From: Leptolyngbya sp. BL0902
Lineage (GTDB): Bacteria; Cyanobacteriota; Cyanobacteriia; Phormidesmidales; Phormidesmidaceae
Length of the DNA stretch: 64,000 nucleotides
Assembly: GCF_016403105.1 (NCBI RefSeq)
Contig: NZ_CP046155.1
Location: 3,067,906 to 3,131,905 of the forward strand
Direction: 5' to 3'
Within the stretch, counting starts at the first letter, position 1, and each line of letters begins with the position of its first letter. A program made the position numbers and the translations under genes. The notes under the pieces were generated by a model. That model saw nothing but the letters and a program-made list of their open reading frames with translations. It was not told where the DNA came from and searched no databases. Positions 1 to 9,128 of this stretch are shown here, one piece after another.

Positions 1-2
1 GG

Positions 3-734
3 GTTGGGCGAATTTGGGTCGGCAGTGCCCTGGGTTTGGTACGGGTGGATCCACGCACCAACGAGATAACCGCCCAAAACTTTACGCTGCCCTCCAACCG
101 AGTGCTAGCCCTGCAACTCGATCACCGAGGCTTTTTGTGGGCGGGCACCGACCGGGGCCTTGCCATGATCAGCCCCGACCAGGGCCTGCTGATGACCACC
201 CTGCAAGACCTCCAGGGCGTTAGCGCCAATGCCCTCAGCCTAGATGGCAACAACCATCTATGGGTGGGCACCCTAGATGGCCTAGTGCAAATTAACACAG
301 CCAATGCCTTTCCTATCGGTCGGGTAGGCAACCTGCCGGGGGGAGCCGTTCAAGCCCTGGCACTGGGGCCTAGGGGGAACCTCTGGGTTGGTACTCCATC
401 AGGGGTGTTTGTGGTGGATCCAGTGCGGGCGGAACTGGTGCGTTCTGTGTCGGCTATGCGCGATAGAAACGTTCGCACCATTGGCTTTGACGCCAACCGC
501 AATGTTTGGGTCGGCACCAGCGAAGGGCTGTTTCACCTCAAGGCCGACAGCGGCGAACTGCTGGGTCGGGTGCCGCTGCTGCCCTCGGGCCAGATTCTCT
601 CCGTTGCTCCGGGCGTTGGCAACAAAGTTTGGGTTGGCACTAGCGAGGGCCTCGGCTGGGTTAGCCAGATGACGGGGCAGGGCAACCCCCATCGCGGCCT
701 GGTCAACCCTCAACTGTTGGAGGCCCAGCGTTAG
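3..734 (+). CDS. Two-component-regulator-propeller repeat protein, C-terminal part
   Basis: The frame is open from the left edge, so the true start lies outside the window; a TTG at 36 is an internal codon in the repeat series. The visible 243 residues hold six repeats of about 35-40 residues, each with a W-[VA]-G-[TS]-x2-G-[LV] core (for example LWVGTLDGL and VWVGTSEGL). This is the Reg_prop blade signature, found in beta-propeller sensor or scaffold proteins, often periplasmic. The chain ends about 25 residues after the last blade, so no kinase or output domain follows the propeller. What lies upstream cannot be seen. The family assignment is firm; the role is unknown. Confidence 0.85.
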   Translation, partial: VGRIWVGSALGLVRVDPRTNEITAQNFTLPSNRVLALQLDHRGFLWAGTDRGLAMISPDQGLLMTTLQDLQGVSANALSLDGNNHLWVGTLDGLVQINTANAFPIGRVGNLPGGAVQALALGPRGNLWVGTPSGVFVVDPVRAELVRSVSAMRDRNVRTIGFDANRNVWVGTSEGLFHLKADSGELLGRVPLLPSGQILSVAPGVGNKVWVGTSEGLGWVSQMTGQGNPHRGLVNPQLLEAQR

Positions 735-738
735 CACC

Positions 739-1332
739 ATGGCCCGTGACCTCCCAACTTCGATGCCGTCTCAGCGCTATCAACTTCGCATTGATCTTCT
801 AGATAGCGATCCGCCCATCTGGCGCAGTCTATGGGTGAGGGCCAACACGCCCCTAGCCGATCTTCCCGCTCTGTTGGCAGCGGCGATGGGGTGGTCGGGG
901 CGGGCTGAAACCCAACTCAAGGCTCCACCCACCCTAGATAACCCCACGATGGCCGAGGAGAATGGCGACCTATCCACCGACCTATCCACCATGCTGCGCC
1001 AGCCAGGAGATAGCCTGCGCTACCTCTATGCACCCACCCTGGGTTGGCTGCACCGAGTCACCCTGGAAGCGGTGGCTCCGGTGGACAATGCCCAGCCTTT
1101 GCCCTGTTGCATTGCCGGAGAGCGTCACTGTCCGCCAGAGTTTTGTGCGGGAGTCTGGGGTTATGAAGACCTTCTAGATCGCCTAAACGATCCAGAAGAT
1201 CCTGACTATGCCGATCTATGGGAACAGACTGGCTACGACTTCGACCCTGAGAAATTTGATCTTGTCGCGGCTAACCAGCGGCTCCAAGTCCTCTTTCTCC
1301 CAAGCCCGCCACCCCCTGAAGGCGATGAATAA
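739..1332 (+). CDS. Plasmid pRiA4b ORF-3-like family protein
   Basis: This 197-residue protein begins 4 nt after the propeller gene, so the two are probably co-transcribed. The N-terminal pattern YQLRIDLLDSDPPIWRSLWV, the following LADL...AAMGW segment and the late CPPEFCAGVWGYEDLL segment are typical of the pRiA4b ORF-3 family (PF07929). Members are small alpha/beta proteins, often linked to plasmids or mobile DNA, with no established biochemical activity. Residues around 60-85 are a low-complexity polar insertion. Function and any link to the propeller protein are unknown. Confidence 0.8.
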   Translation: MARDLPTSMPSQRYQLRIDLLDSDPPIWRSLWVRANTPLADLPALLAAAMGWSGRAETQLKAPPTLDNPTMAEENGDLSTDLSTMLRQPGDSLRYLYAPTLGWLHRVTLEAVAPVDNAQPLPCCIAGERHCPPEFCAGVWGYEDLLDRLNDPEDPDYADLWEQTGYDFDPEKFDLVAANQRLQVLFLPSPPPPEGDE

Positions 1333-1385
1333 CCTTCCGCTATCCCATCGGCCCATGTAGGGGGTAAACGGCGAATCTGCACCTG

Positions 1386-2324
1386 CTAACCGTCGGTTGT
1401 GATGCGGCTAATCAGTTGCTGGAGAACAGGATCAGCTTGATCATTGGCAACTTGACAGGTGCCCGCATTGACATGACCACCGCCGCCATACTCCAGCATC
1501 AGCTCGCCAATGTTTGTTTGAGAAGTCCGATTAAAGATGGATTTTCCCGTCGCAAAAACCGTATTTTGCTGCTTTAGCCCCCACATGACATGGATGGAAA
1601 TGTTGCAGTCGGGAAAAATGGCGTAGATCATAAATCGATTACCCGCATGAATCACCGCTTCCTGCCGCAGATCGAGCACGACTAGATTGTTGTAAACAGT
1701 GGCGCAGCGCTGAATCTGCTGCTTAAATTTAGGCTCCTGCTCAAAGTATAAATCTACTCGTTCCTTGACATCGGGCAGAGCCAAAATGTCATCAATTGTG
1801 TGGGCTTTACAGTAATCAATTAGCTCCATCATCAGGGTGTAGTTTGAGACCCGAAACTCCCGAAATCGCCCTAACCCTGTGCGGGCATCCATCAAAAAGT
1901 TCAGCAGCGTCCAACCCTGGGGATTGAGCACATCCGCCAGGTCAAACTGGGCAGAATCAGCCTTGTCCACCGCCTCCATCATGGCCTGGGAAATGGCGGG
2001 AAATCGATCAGCCCCGCCATAGTAGTCGTAGACCACACGGGCCGCAGAGGGAGCTTTAGGGTCGATGATGTGGTTGTCGCGCTGGCCTTGGTTGCGCACC
2101 ATTTCGCTGGCATGGTGATCAAAGGCGAGGTGAACCCCTTCCACATAGGGTAGGTTGGTAGTAATGTCGTTCGCCGTTACATCCACCTTGCCATCCTGCA
2201 TGTCCTTGGGATGGACGAATAAAATATCGTCGATTAGCCCCATATCCTTCATCAACACGGCACACACTAAGCCGTCAAAATCGCTGCGGGTGACTAAACG
2301 ATGCCGAGCACTGGTCACAACCAT
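1386..2324 (-). CDS. DHH-family phosphoesterase (exopolyphosphatase-related)
   Basis: The frame is open to 2417, but the ATG at 2324 gives MVVTSARHRLVTRSDFDGL, which places the first DHH motif close to the start as usual; this makes 312 residues. Visible motifs are SDFDGL near residue 14, the metal-binding FDHHASEM near residue 70 and the C-terminal DHHA1-type GGGGHVNAGT. Family members are Mn/Mg-dependent phosphodiesterases or phosphatases (nanoRNase, exopolyphosphatase and cyclic-dinucleotide hydrolase relatives). Which substrate this one uses cannot be told from sequence. It converges with the upstream gene pair and stands alone on the minus strand. Confidence 0.85.
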   Translation of the reverse strand: MVVTSARHRLVTRSDFDGLVCAVLMKDMGLIDDILFVHPKDMQDGKVDVTANDITTNLPYVEGVHLAFDHHASEMVRNQGQRDNHIIDPKAPSAARVVYDYYGGADRFPAISQAMMEAVDKADSAQFDLADVLNPQGWTLLNFLMDARTGLGRFREFRVSNYTLMMELIDYCKAHTIDDILALPDVKERVDLYFEQEPKFKQQIQRCATVYNNLVVLDLRQEAVIHAGNRFMIYAIFPDCNISIHVMWGLKQQNTVFATGKSIFNRTSQTNIGELMLEYGGGGHVNAGTCQVANDQADPVLQQLISRITTDG

Positions 2325-3045
2325 AGCCTTGGTCTCCAAATACAAATCGGGAAGCCCAGCCGAAGCGCAAGCTAACCCTAGGATTCCCAAATTGTACTCG
2401 CTGGTAACGGGAGACAACGCAGGTGCATGGCCGGAAGACTCAGGGCGGGGCGTTCCTTCAGCTCACGCAGCTTGGGGGGCGAGTTGACATCCCCCTTTAG
2501 CCGAAAAGCGATGCCCAAAGTCTGGTTGCCCTGGCCCCAGGACGCTGCTAACGGGGAGGAGAGTAAGGGATGACCCACTGGGGACGACAGGGAAACCTGA
2601 TTGACGGGCAAAAGAGCCCAGATGGACCCCCGAAAGCCTTTACTCCGGCCCTCTGCTGAGGGGGTGAGGGTAAGGACGTACATCATTGGTCAGGCAACCA
2701 GCAGAAGAACAGGCCCTAGGTCAAAAAATAAGTTCCGCAGATCCACGTAGATTTTACAGAAACTTTACAGACTTGCGAAGGCATCTGAACTTTAAGTAAC
2801 TACCGACTTAGCCTCACAACTTCCGTTCTTCGACTAGATATCCTAATAGCGATGGTTAGATCTGACTCACCTGCGCTACCCTGATTCACATACAGATCCA
2901 CCCTACCCCAACCCTTAGCGCGGTCAGAATCCATCGTTTTTCATGTGGTATTCTGCTTTCCACAGCCATATTGCTCTCCCCCAGGCGTGCGTTTCCCTCT
3001 TTACGATCACCAGTAGAAACGACTAGGAGACCTCCTAGGACTATC
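2325..3045. other. Intergenic region before the polysaccharide locus
   Basis: About 720 bp separate the divergent DHH gene and the wzz-like gene. A minus-strand frame (2378-2686) has no recognisable domain and is not called. The right half becomes AT-rich and carries the period-11 direct repeat listed separately; it probably contains the promoter of the polysaccharide cluster. Confidence 0.5.
2753..2771 (+). promoter_or_regulatory. Direct repeat TTTACAGA with 3-bp spacer
   Basis: Two exact copies of TTTACAGA (2753-2760 and 2764-2771) are spaced 11 bp start to start, about 275 bp before the chain-length gene. An 8+3 bp head-to-tail arrangement is the usual geometry for OmpR/PhoB-type response-regulator dimers. 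The half-site does not match the published cyanobacterial Pho-box consensus or the RpaB HLR1 spacing, so the binding protein is unknown. Confidence 0.35.
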
Positions 3046-4458
3046 ATGAATCATGCAGAACGAGAGACAATTGACCTAGATTTAAGTTCCTTGGGGTCTT
3101 CGGTACGAGAATCAGGAGTCTTTGCAGCAGGAGCCTTCGCCATTTGTGTGGCTGTAGCTGCCTTTGCGACCACTCGCATCACGCCTCAGTATACCGCTGA
3201 CGCCAAACTACTCTTTACCAAGGTAGACCGAACCGCTGCCCTGACGGGGTTAGGGGGCGGAGAAACCGGACAGCTCCAATCGCTTTTGATCGACCAAACT
3301 CCCCTCAGCACAGAAATTGAAGTGCTGCGTTCGCGGCCTCTCCTTCAGGCCACCATTGAAGCTTTAGATCTAAGGGATGAAGAGGGTGATCCCCTCAGCG
3401 CCGATAATTTAAGTCAACGGCTAGACATCAGTATTATTGGCGGCACTGACGTACTATCCATTCTGTTTACCGATACCGATCCTGAAACTTCCGCTAACGT
3501 CGTTAATACCTTAATTAATCAGTATCGAGAACAATCTATTAATACTAATCGAGCTGAAACACGAGAAGCCAAAGAGTTTTTGATAGCGCAGCTTCCTCAA
3601 ACTGAAGCTGTGTTGCGTCAAGCTGAAGTAGATCTACAAAATTTCCTAGAGCAAAATCAAATCGGTGTATTAGAAGCCGAGGCTAGATCCCTCGTCACTA
3701 AAATCGAAACGATTTCTAATCAGATCGCTACCGTTCAGGCCAGCATGGAAGGAGCTGCCACAGAATCTAATACACTGCAAGGTCGCCTCAATTTAAACCC
3801 TCAAGATGCCTTGATTGTAGGAATACTGAGTCAAAACCCTGGTGTACAAGAAGCCATTGTCGCTCTGCAAGCTGTAGAGCGAGATCTTGCTACTCAACAG
3901 GCTCGGTTTAGCAACGATAGTCCCGTTGTTCGCCAGTTGCTCTCTCAACAGCAGTCTTTGCAAACTTTCCTTCAACAACAAATTCAACTTGCTGGAGGAG
4001 CACCCAATGCACCCAATGCACTTATCCAAGGCACTCCTAACCAACAGAATATTACTCAGGCTCTCATACAACGATACCTAGATACTGAGATTGAGTATAT
4101 TGGTCTGAGGCAACAACTCAGTGTCCTCCAGAATTATCAGGCTCAGTATCAATCTCGCCTCATCAGTGTTCCTTCTCTTAGTGCTGAACAGCGTGCCCTA
4201 GAACGTCAAGTGGCGGTTGCTGAAGAAACCTACAGCAACGTCCTATCTCGTCTCCAGGAGTTACAAGTGCGAGAAAATGAGACAACCTACAATACCCGCA
4301 TTGTTCAGCTTGCAACACCTCCAGAGGAGCCTGATTCTGGAATGAAGCTGAAGCTTTTAGCCTTCGGTGTTGTGGGTGGGGCGTTACTAGCGATTGCAAT
4401 TATTCTAGTGTCGGAAGCTTTGAAATTTAGTAAATCCTTCAATAAACGTTCAGCCTAG
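3046..4458 (+). CDS. Wzz/GumC-type polysaccharide chain-length and export protein
   Basis: The ATG at 3046 is chosen over the upstream frame start at 2971 because the protein then opens with a short cytoplasmic segment before TM1 (about residues 24-43), as in Wzz proteins. The 470 residues hold a periplasmic Wzz domain, a long coiled-coil stretch (about 170-400) and a second TM (about 435-457). A tyrosine-kinase domain (BY-kinase, Walker A) is absent, so this is the membrane half only. It heads an AT-richer run of polysaccharide genes and probably sets chain length or links the inner-membrane polymerase to an outer-membrane exporter. Confidence 0.85.
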   Translation: MNHAERETIDLDLSSLGSSVRESGVFAAGAFAICVAVAAFATTRITPQYTADAKLLFTKVDRTAALTGLGGGETGQLQSLLIDQTPLSTEIEVLRSRPLLQATIEALDLRDEEGDPLSADNLSQRLDISIIGGTDVLSILFTDTDPETSANVVNTLINQYREQSINTNRAETREAKEFLIAQLPQTEAVLRQAEVDLQNFLEQNQIGVLEAEARSLVTKIETISNQIATVQASMEGAATESNTLQGRLNLNPQDALIVGILSQNPGVQEAIVALQAVERDLATQQARFSNDSPVVRQLLSQQQSLQTFLQQQIQLAGGAPNAPNALIQGTPNQQNITQALIQRYLDTEIEYIGLRQQLSVLQNYQAQYQSRLISVPSLSAEQRALERQVAVAEETYSNVLSRLQELQVRENETTYNTRIVQLATPPEEPDSGMKLKLLAFGVVGGALLAIAIILVSEALKFSKSFNKRSA

Positions 4459-4578
4459 GATAAAGAGCTGACCATTCATGGAAATCGTTAAAGTCGCCAG
4501 ATTCCGATAAGCCTCAAAATTTCAGGCAATCATATCTAGCAATACGGCCAGAGTCTACCTCCAAACCGAATAATAACA

Positions 4579-5913
4579 ATGGCAAAAATTAAAATTAACG
4601 TAATGAATACGCTTGACAAGTTCGAGCGAGTATTTAGCGTTATTTCCCTCATCCTCTACATGAATGCGGTTGTTCCTTTATTTATTATTCAAGGAGCCAG
4701 CGAAGGGGATGGGGTTGATCTTTTTGCCTTCAATTACACTCCATTAAACTTGCTTTTTATCACTAACTACCTAATAACGCTGACTTTGCTTATTTTGCGG
4801 TGGAACAAAACGCTAGTCTTTGCTATTAATAACGTTTTGTTCATCACCTTAATCTTAATGGCACCCCTGTCCTATGTCTGGTCAGCCCTGCCTGATCGAA
4901 CTATGTCCGCTTCTATCGGCATCATGGGCAGCACCATGTTTGGATTCTATGTCGCAACCAGATTTAGTTTCCGCGAACAAGTTCGGCTTCTGGCCTGGGC
5001 TTTTGGCGTAACTATTGCCCTTAGCTTTGTTTTTATTGTCGCACTGCCCAAATATGGAATTATGGCTGCCGTACACGCCGGATCGCTGAGGGGAGTATGG
5101 ACGCACAAAAACGGCATGGGAAAATTTATGGTGTTAAGCAATGCCGTATTCCTCATGCTCCTACAATCCAATGCTAAGCCTAAGTGGTATCTGTGGATAG
5201 GTTTATTGTCGAGTCTCATGTTAACTGTGGGATCTAACTCTACTAATGCTCTGGTTAATTCGATCTTGGCTATCACCATCATTCTTTTTCTCAATCAGGT
5301 ATTTAAACTAGAGAATGATAAATTTTCAATCGTAGCTGTTCTTCTCGTTATGTTTCTTTCTGGCCTAGTCATTACCTTCAATGATATCGCTGGAGCATTA
5401 CTAGGCTTAGTAGGAAAAGATCCCACCTTAACTGGACGTACAGACATTTGGGCTTTGGTCATAGAAAAGATCCAGCAGCGGCCCATTCTGGGTTATGGAT
5501 TTGCTGGATTTTGGCAAGGTCTTCGTGGCGAGTCTGCCTCTATTATCAGGGCATTAAGATGGCCCGTTCCTAACTCTCACAACGGCTATCTAGACTTTAT
5601 CCTTCAGCTTGGGTTAGCTGGCTTTTCACTGTTCTTAGTCATCTACTGGTCTACCTTAGTCAGAGTTTATCTCCTGCTGCGCCAATGCTTCTGTCTAGAC
5701 TATCTCTGGCCGCTCATTGTTCTGATATATCTCATCCAGATCAATATTGCTGAGCCATCTCTTCTCGCGCAGAACGACTTTTTCTGGATTCTTTTTACAA
5801 CTATTGTTGTTTCTGCATCTGCAGAGTTCAAGAGTGTTTTTCAGCGAAGAAGTATTACTCAGGTATATCAGAGCAAAGATATTTCCAAAAAAGCAGCTAC
5901 CATTTCCTCTTGA
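4579..5913 (+). CDS. O-antigen ligase / Wzy-type polymerase family membrane protein
   Basis: This 444-residue polytopic membrane protein has roughly ten or more hydrophobic segments. The conserved Wzy_C-like loop reads GKDPTLTGRTDIW, followed by RPILGYGFAGFW and then PVPNSHNGYLDFILQLG. This G-R-x2-[IL]-W ... [GS]-x-G ... HNxxL pattern is characteristic of the family (PF04932), whose members join or polymerise lipid-linked glycans at the periplasmic face. With a flippase and a Wzz protein beside it, a Wzy polymerase role fits better than lipid A ligation, but sequence alone does not decide. Confidence 0.85.
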   Translation: MAKIKINVMNTLDKFERVFSVISLILYMNAVVPLFIIQGASEGDGVDLFAFNYTPLNLLFITNYLITLTLLILRWNKTLVFAINNVLFITLILMAPLSYVWSALPDRTMSASIGIMGSTMFGFYVATRFSFREQVRLLAWAFGVTIALSFVFIVALPKYGIMAAVHAGSLRGVWTHKNGMGKFMVLSNAVFLMLLQSNAKPKWYLWIGLLSSLMLTVGSNSTNALVNSILAITIILFLNQVFKLENDKFSIVAVLLVMFLSGLVITFNDIAGALLGLVGKDPTLTGRTDIWALVIEKIQQRPILGYGFAGFWQGLRGESASIIRALRWPVPNSHNGYLDFILQLGLAGFSLFLVIYWSTLVRVYLLLRQCFCLDYLWPLIVLIYLIQINIAEPSLLAQNDFFWILFTTIVVSASAEFKSVFQRRSITQVYQSKDISKKAATISS

Positions 5914-5961
5914 TTTCGCGAACCCCCAGCTTTCCTAGAGAAACATCATGAGCCCTATCCT

Positions 5962-7902
5962 ATGAACCATTTGACCAGCAAGATAGCAATCAAGGGCAAC
6001 CTAAAGGGTCTTCTTCGCTGGACAAAGTGGTTTTTGATTGCTCTATGTGCTGGCCTTCTCGCGTTTACCCTTACCGTTAGCTGTAGGGCGACATCAGCAA
6101 CTAATGGGATTCAGGAAAACTCAATTCCACCTCGATATATCCTAGTCGATCAGTTTGGTTACCGCCCCAACGACCGTAAGATGGCCGTTATTTCGCAGCC
6201 ATGCTTTCTTCACACCGATCTAGAAGAGGCAGAGCGGTTAACTGATGCCTACAGCCTAATTGAGATCAGCGGGAATACAGAAAAGATAGTGTATGAAGCT
6301 ATTCCAACGCTGTGGAACAATGGGGAAATTCACAACCAATCTGGTGATTGTGCTGCCTGGTTTGACTTTTCCGAAACTCAGGACGTTGGCCGCTATATCA
6401 TCCAAAATAATCGCACTAAGGAAACCTCGTGGCCCTTTTACATTAGACCCGACATTTATCGAGAAATCTTAGTTGCTGCTACACGCATGTTTTTCTATCA
6501 GCGTAGCGGCTTTCCCAAACATGCACCCTATGCAGATCCTCGTTGGACAGATGATGCCGCCTTCATTGGGCCAAGGCAGGATACGGAGGCTCGCTTTGTC
6601 GAAGACCGACAGAATACTGCCCTGACTAGGGACATGCAAGGGGGATGGTTTGATGCTGGAGATACAAATAAGTATGTCACCTTTGCATCAACAGCCGTCC
6701 ACCAATTACTCGATGCTTATCAACAAAATCCCACCCTATGGACTGATGATTTCAACATTCCTGAATCAGGAAATGGAATCCCTGATCTCCTGGACGAAGT
6801 CCGCTATGAGATAGAGTGGCTAAAGCGTATGCAGGCCGATGATGGCGGTGCATTTATCAAGATTGGGACAGTAGACTTTAGAACATTCGAGCGACCAAGC
6901 CTAGACCCACGACCACGCTTTTATGCTCCCCAATGTTCCTCTGCCACGATTGATATCGCCAGTATGTTTTCCCATGCAGCGCTGGTTTTTAAGTCGGTTC
7001 AACCTCTATCTGGAGATGTAGAGGATCTTCAAAATCGATCTATCAAAGCTTGGCACTGGTACCATAGTCACCCTCACCAAACGGATTGTGATACCCAAGT
7101 TGTTAAGTCAGGCGATGCCGATAGAACCCTTGAGCAGCAGGCTGACAGCGCCATTGCTGCTGCCATTTATCTATCGCGAATCACCTCTGATCCTAGCTAC
7201 GAAAACTATTTAACAGAAAACCTTCGACATTATTGCTTTTACTGCCATCAAACCTGGTATCCCTACAAGCCAATTTTAGGCGATGCCCTTCTTTATTATG
7301 TGCAGCAACCTGATGTTTCTCAAACCCTGAAGTCTCGTGTGATAAAGGCTCTTGAAAATCTCACTAGACATTCCAAAACCTATGGCCTACACCCTGAAGT
7401 CACTCCTTACCCAGCTCACATGCCAGATGATCAGTATCACTGGGGCAGTAATTTTGTTCAGGCGGTCTATGGGATTACTAATTTCGATGCCTATCGCATT
7501 CTAGAGCCTTCTACACTGCGTTCACAATATTATGATAGGGCTCTGGAGGCTATCCACTATTTCCATGGAGTTAACCCATTGGGCCTTGTTTACCTATCTA
7601 ATATGTATGCTTACGGCGCTAGTCACTCTGCCAATGAAATGTATCATGAGTGGTTTGGTCACGGTATTTACGATAATGCCCTTACTTCCGAAAGTGGCCC
7701 TGCCTCTGGCTATTTGACAGGCGGCCCTAACAAAAACTACACTGGCGATGCTCCTATCAACTTAGACTATCCCATGAGAGCCTATCTAGACAGCAATAAC
7801 AAACGCCATTCAATGTATATATGGGAACTGACTGAACCTGGAATCTACTATCAAAGCGCTTATCTAAAGCTCCTGTCTCGTTTTGTAAGTCTTGCCCAAT
7901 AA
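5962..7902 (+). CDS. Glycoside hydrolase family 9 (cellulase-like) with N-terminal Ig-like domain
   Basis: The 646-residue protein starts with a basic region and one hydrophobic segment (about 22-40) ending near Cys41, so it is exported or membrane-anchored; the lipobox is imperfect. Residues 58-160 look like a CelD_N immunoglobulin-like domain (ILVDQFGYRPNDRK). The GH9 catalytic module follows: GGWFDAGDTNKYV (D231 and D234, base and nucleophile-water positions), WGSNFVQAVYG, HYFHGVNPLGL and the C-terminal WELTEPGIYY with the probable acid Glu near 625. GH9 enzymes are inverting beta-1,4-glucanases. Its place inside a Wzy-type cluster suggests trimming or release of the exported polymer. The true substrate is unknown. 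Confidence 0.88.
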   Translation: MNHLTSKIAIKGNLKGLLRWTKWFLIALCAGLLAFTLTVSCRATSATNGIQENSIPPRYILVDQFGYRPNDRKMAVISQPCFLHTDLEEAERLTDAYSLIEISGNTEKIVYEAIPTLWNNGEIHNQSGDCAAWFDFSETQDVGRYIIQNNRTKETSWPFYIRPDIYREILVAATRMFFYQRSGFPKHAPYADPRWTDDAAFIGPRQDTEARFVEDRQNTALTRDMQGGWFDAGDTNKYVTFASTAVHQLLDAYQQNPTLWTDDFNIPESGNGIPDLLDEVRYEIEWLKRMQADDGGAFIKIGTVDFRTFERPSLDPRPRFYAPQCSSATIDIASMFSHAALVFKSVQPLSGDVEDLQNRSIKAWHWYHSHPHQTDCDTQVVKSGDADRTLEQQADSAIAAAIYLSRITSDPSYENYLTENLRHYCFYCHQTWYPYKPILGDALLYYVQQPDVSQTLKSRVIKALENLTRHSKTYGLHPEVTPYPAHMPDDQYHWGSNFVQAVYGITNFDAYRILEPSTLRSQYYDRALEAIHYFHGVNPLGLVYLSNMYAYGASHSANEMYHEWFGHGIYDNALTSESGPASGYLTGGPNKNYTGDAPINLDYPMRAYLDSNNKRHSMYIWELTEPGIYYQSAYLKLLSRFVSLAQ

Positions 7903-8162
7903 ACCTTTTTTTGATATTCGACTATTCGACAACGAGTTGCAAGGGCAAAATACAGCGATGCTTTTCCTGGTGAGGTGCGCTTCAAGTTCTGAAGGTCATG
8001 TATGACAAGGATATCGAGTTTTGCGCTGTACCTCAGGTGATCCTAAAGCGCTGTATCCTCTAGATCAACTGATTAAAAATTCCGAGTAATTAAGAATCAT
8101 GCTTTGAGAAGCCGCAATCTTTGCCTGATCTAAACCCAACATCATATCTGTTAATCGCGACT

Positions 8163-9056
8163 ATGGCTACTAGCCTTGGCTTTATTTTAGTTACCCACAA
8201 TCAACCCAATCAACTGCGACGCCTTGTGGATACAATCAACATTATGTTTGATTATCCCAGAATCGTCTGCCATCATAACTTCTCAATCACGCCTCTCAAT
8301 CAGGAAAGCTTTCCTAAAAATGTGAAATTTGTCATGCCCCATGTCAAAACCAAGTGGGGAAAGTTTTCTACGATAGAAGCTGAAATGAGGGCACTGCGCC
8401 TACTGTACCAATGCCCTGATCCGCCTGATTGGTTTACCATCTTGAGCGGTTCAGATTACCCGATTAAACCTGCTGCTAAAATCATTCAAGATCTATCGTC
8501 ATCGCCCTACGATGCCTTTATCCACCATGAGATAGTTCAGTACAACCGCCTAGAAAGCCCATGGCAACGACTAGGCTATCAACGTTACTGCACGGTCAAA
8601 ACATGGGTGCCAGCCATTGAAAAAAATGGACGGCTAAAGAAAAAATTTATTACGCTCTTGGAAAAACCATCTTTGACAAAATTTTTTACCCCCTTTTCAG
8701 ATTCTTTTCCTTGCTTTGTGGGCGATCATTTTTTCTGCGGCAATCATCGAGTCGCAAAATATTTACTTGATCAGCATGAAACTGCTGTGTCGCTACAAAA
8801 ATACTATCAAAAACATACTATATTCCCTACCGAATCTTATTACCAAACTCTTCTTTGCAATGCTCGAGGCTTCAATTTATGTAACAACAACATGCGCTAT
8901 GTTGACTGGAGCTCTGAAAATGCCCATCCTAAAACTCTTGGGATGGAAGATCTCCCGTCATTGCTATCGTCATCGGCACACTTCGCTAGAAAATTTGATT
9001 CATGTAAAGATATAGAAATTCTTAATGAGTTGGACAAACAAATCCGAGAATACTGA
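8163..9056 (+). CDS. Core-2/I-branching-type glycosyltransferase (GT14-like)
   Basis: The ATG at 8163 is preferred to a TTG at 8121 because the protein then starts at the first strand of the fold (LGFILVTHNQPNQLRRLVD), giving 297 residues. Typical PF02485 elements are seen in order: FTILSGSDYPIKP around 90, FVGDHFFCG around 180, FPTESYYQTLL around 225, and a YVDWS...HPKTL segment near the C-terminus. Bacterial members transfer a sugar, probably from a UDP donor, to make branches or extensions in surface glycans. Donor and acceptor are unknown. It lies between the GH9 gene and the flippase. Confidence 0.85.
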   Translation: MATSLGFILVTHNQPNQLRRLVDTINIMFDYPRIVCHHNFSITPLNQESFPKNVKFVMPHVKTKWGKFSTIEAEMRALRLLYQCPDPPDWFTILSGSDYPIKPAAKIIQDLSSSPYDAFIHHEIVQYNRLESPWQRLGYQRYCTVKTWVPAIEKNGRLKKKFITLLEKPSLTKFFTPFSDSFPCFVGDHFFCGNHRVAKYLLDQHETAVSLQKYYQKHTIFPTESYYQTLLCNARGFNLCNNNMRYVDWSSENAHPKTLGMEDLPSLLSSSAHFARKFDSCKDIEILNELDKQIREY

Positions 9057-9128
9057 GATAAATTAACGTAACAGTTGCCCTTTCTTGGTCGCCCAAAATA
9101 CCATTCATGGGCCGCAATCTAAATCATT

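Noticed and set aside
2378-2686. Minus-strand frame of 102 codons with a KLRELKERPALSLPA stretch
   Set aside because: It recalls the ends of some IS200/IS605 TnpB reading frames, but no nuclease domain, zinc finger or terminal hairpin is present and I cannot support a relic call.
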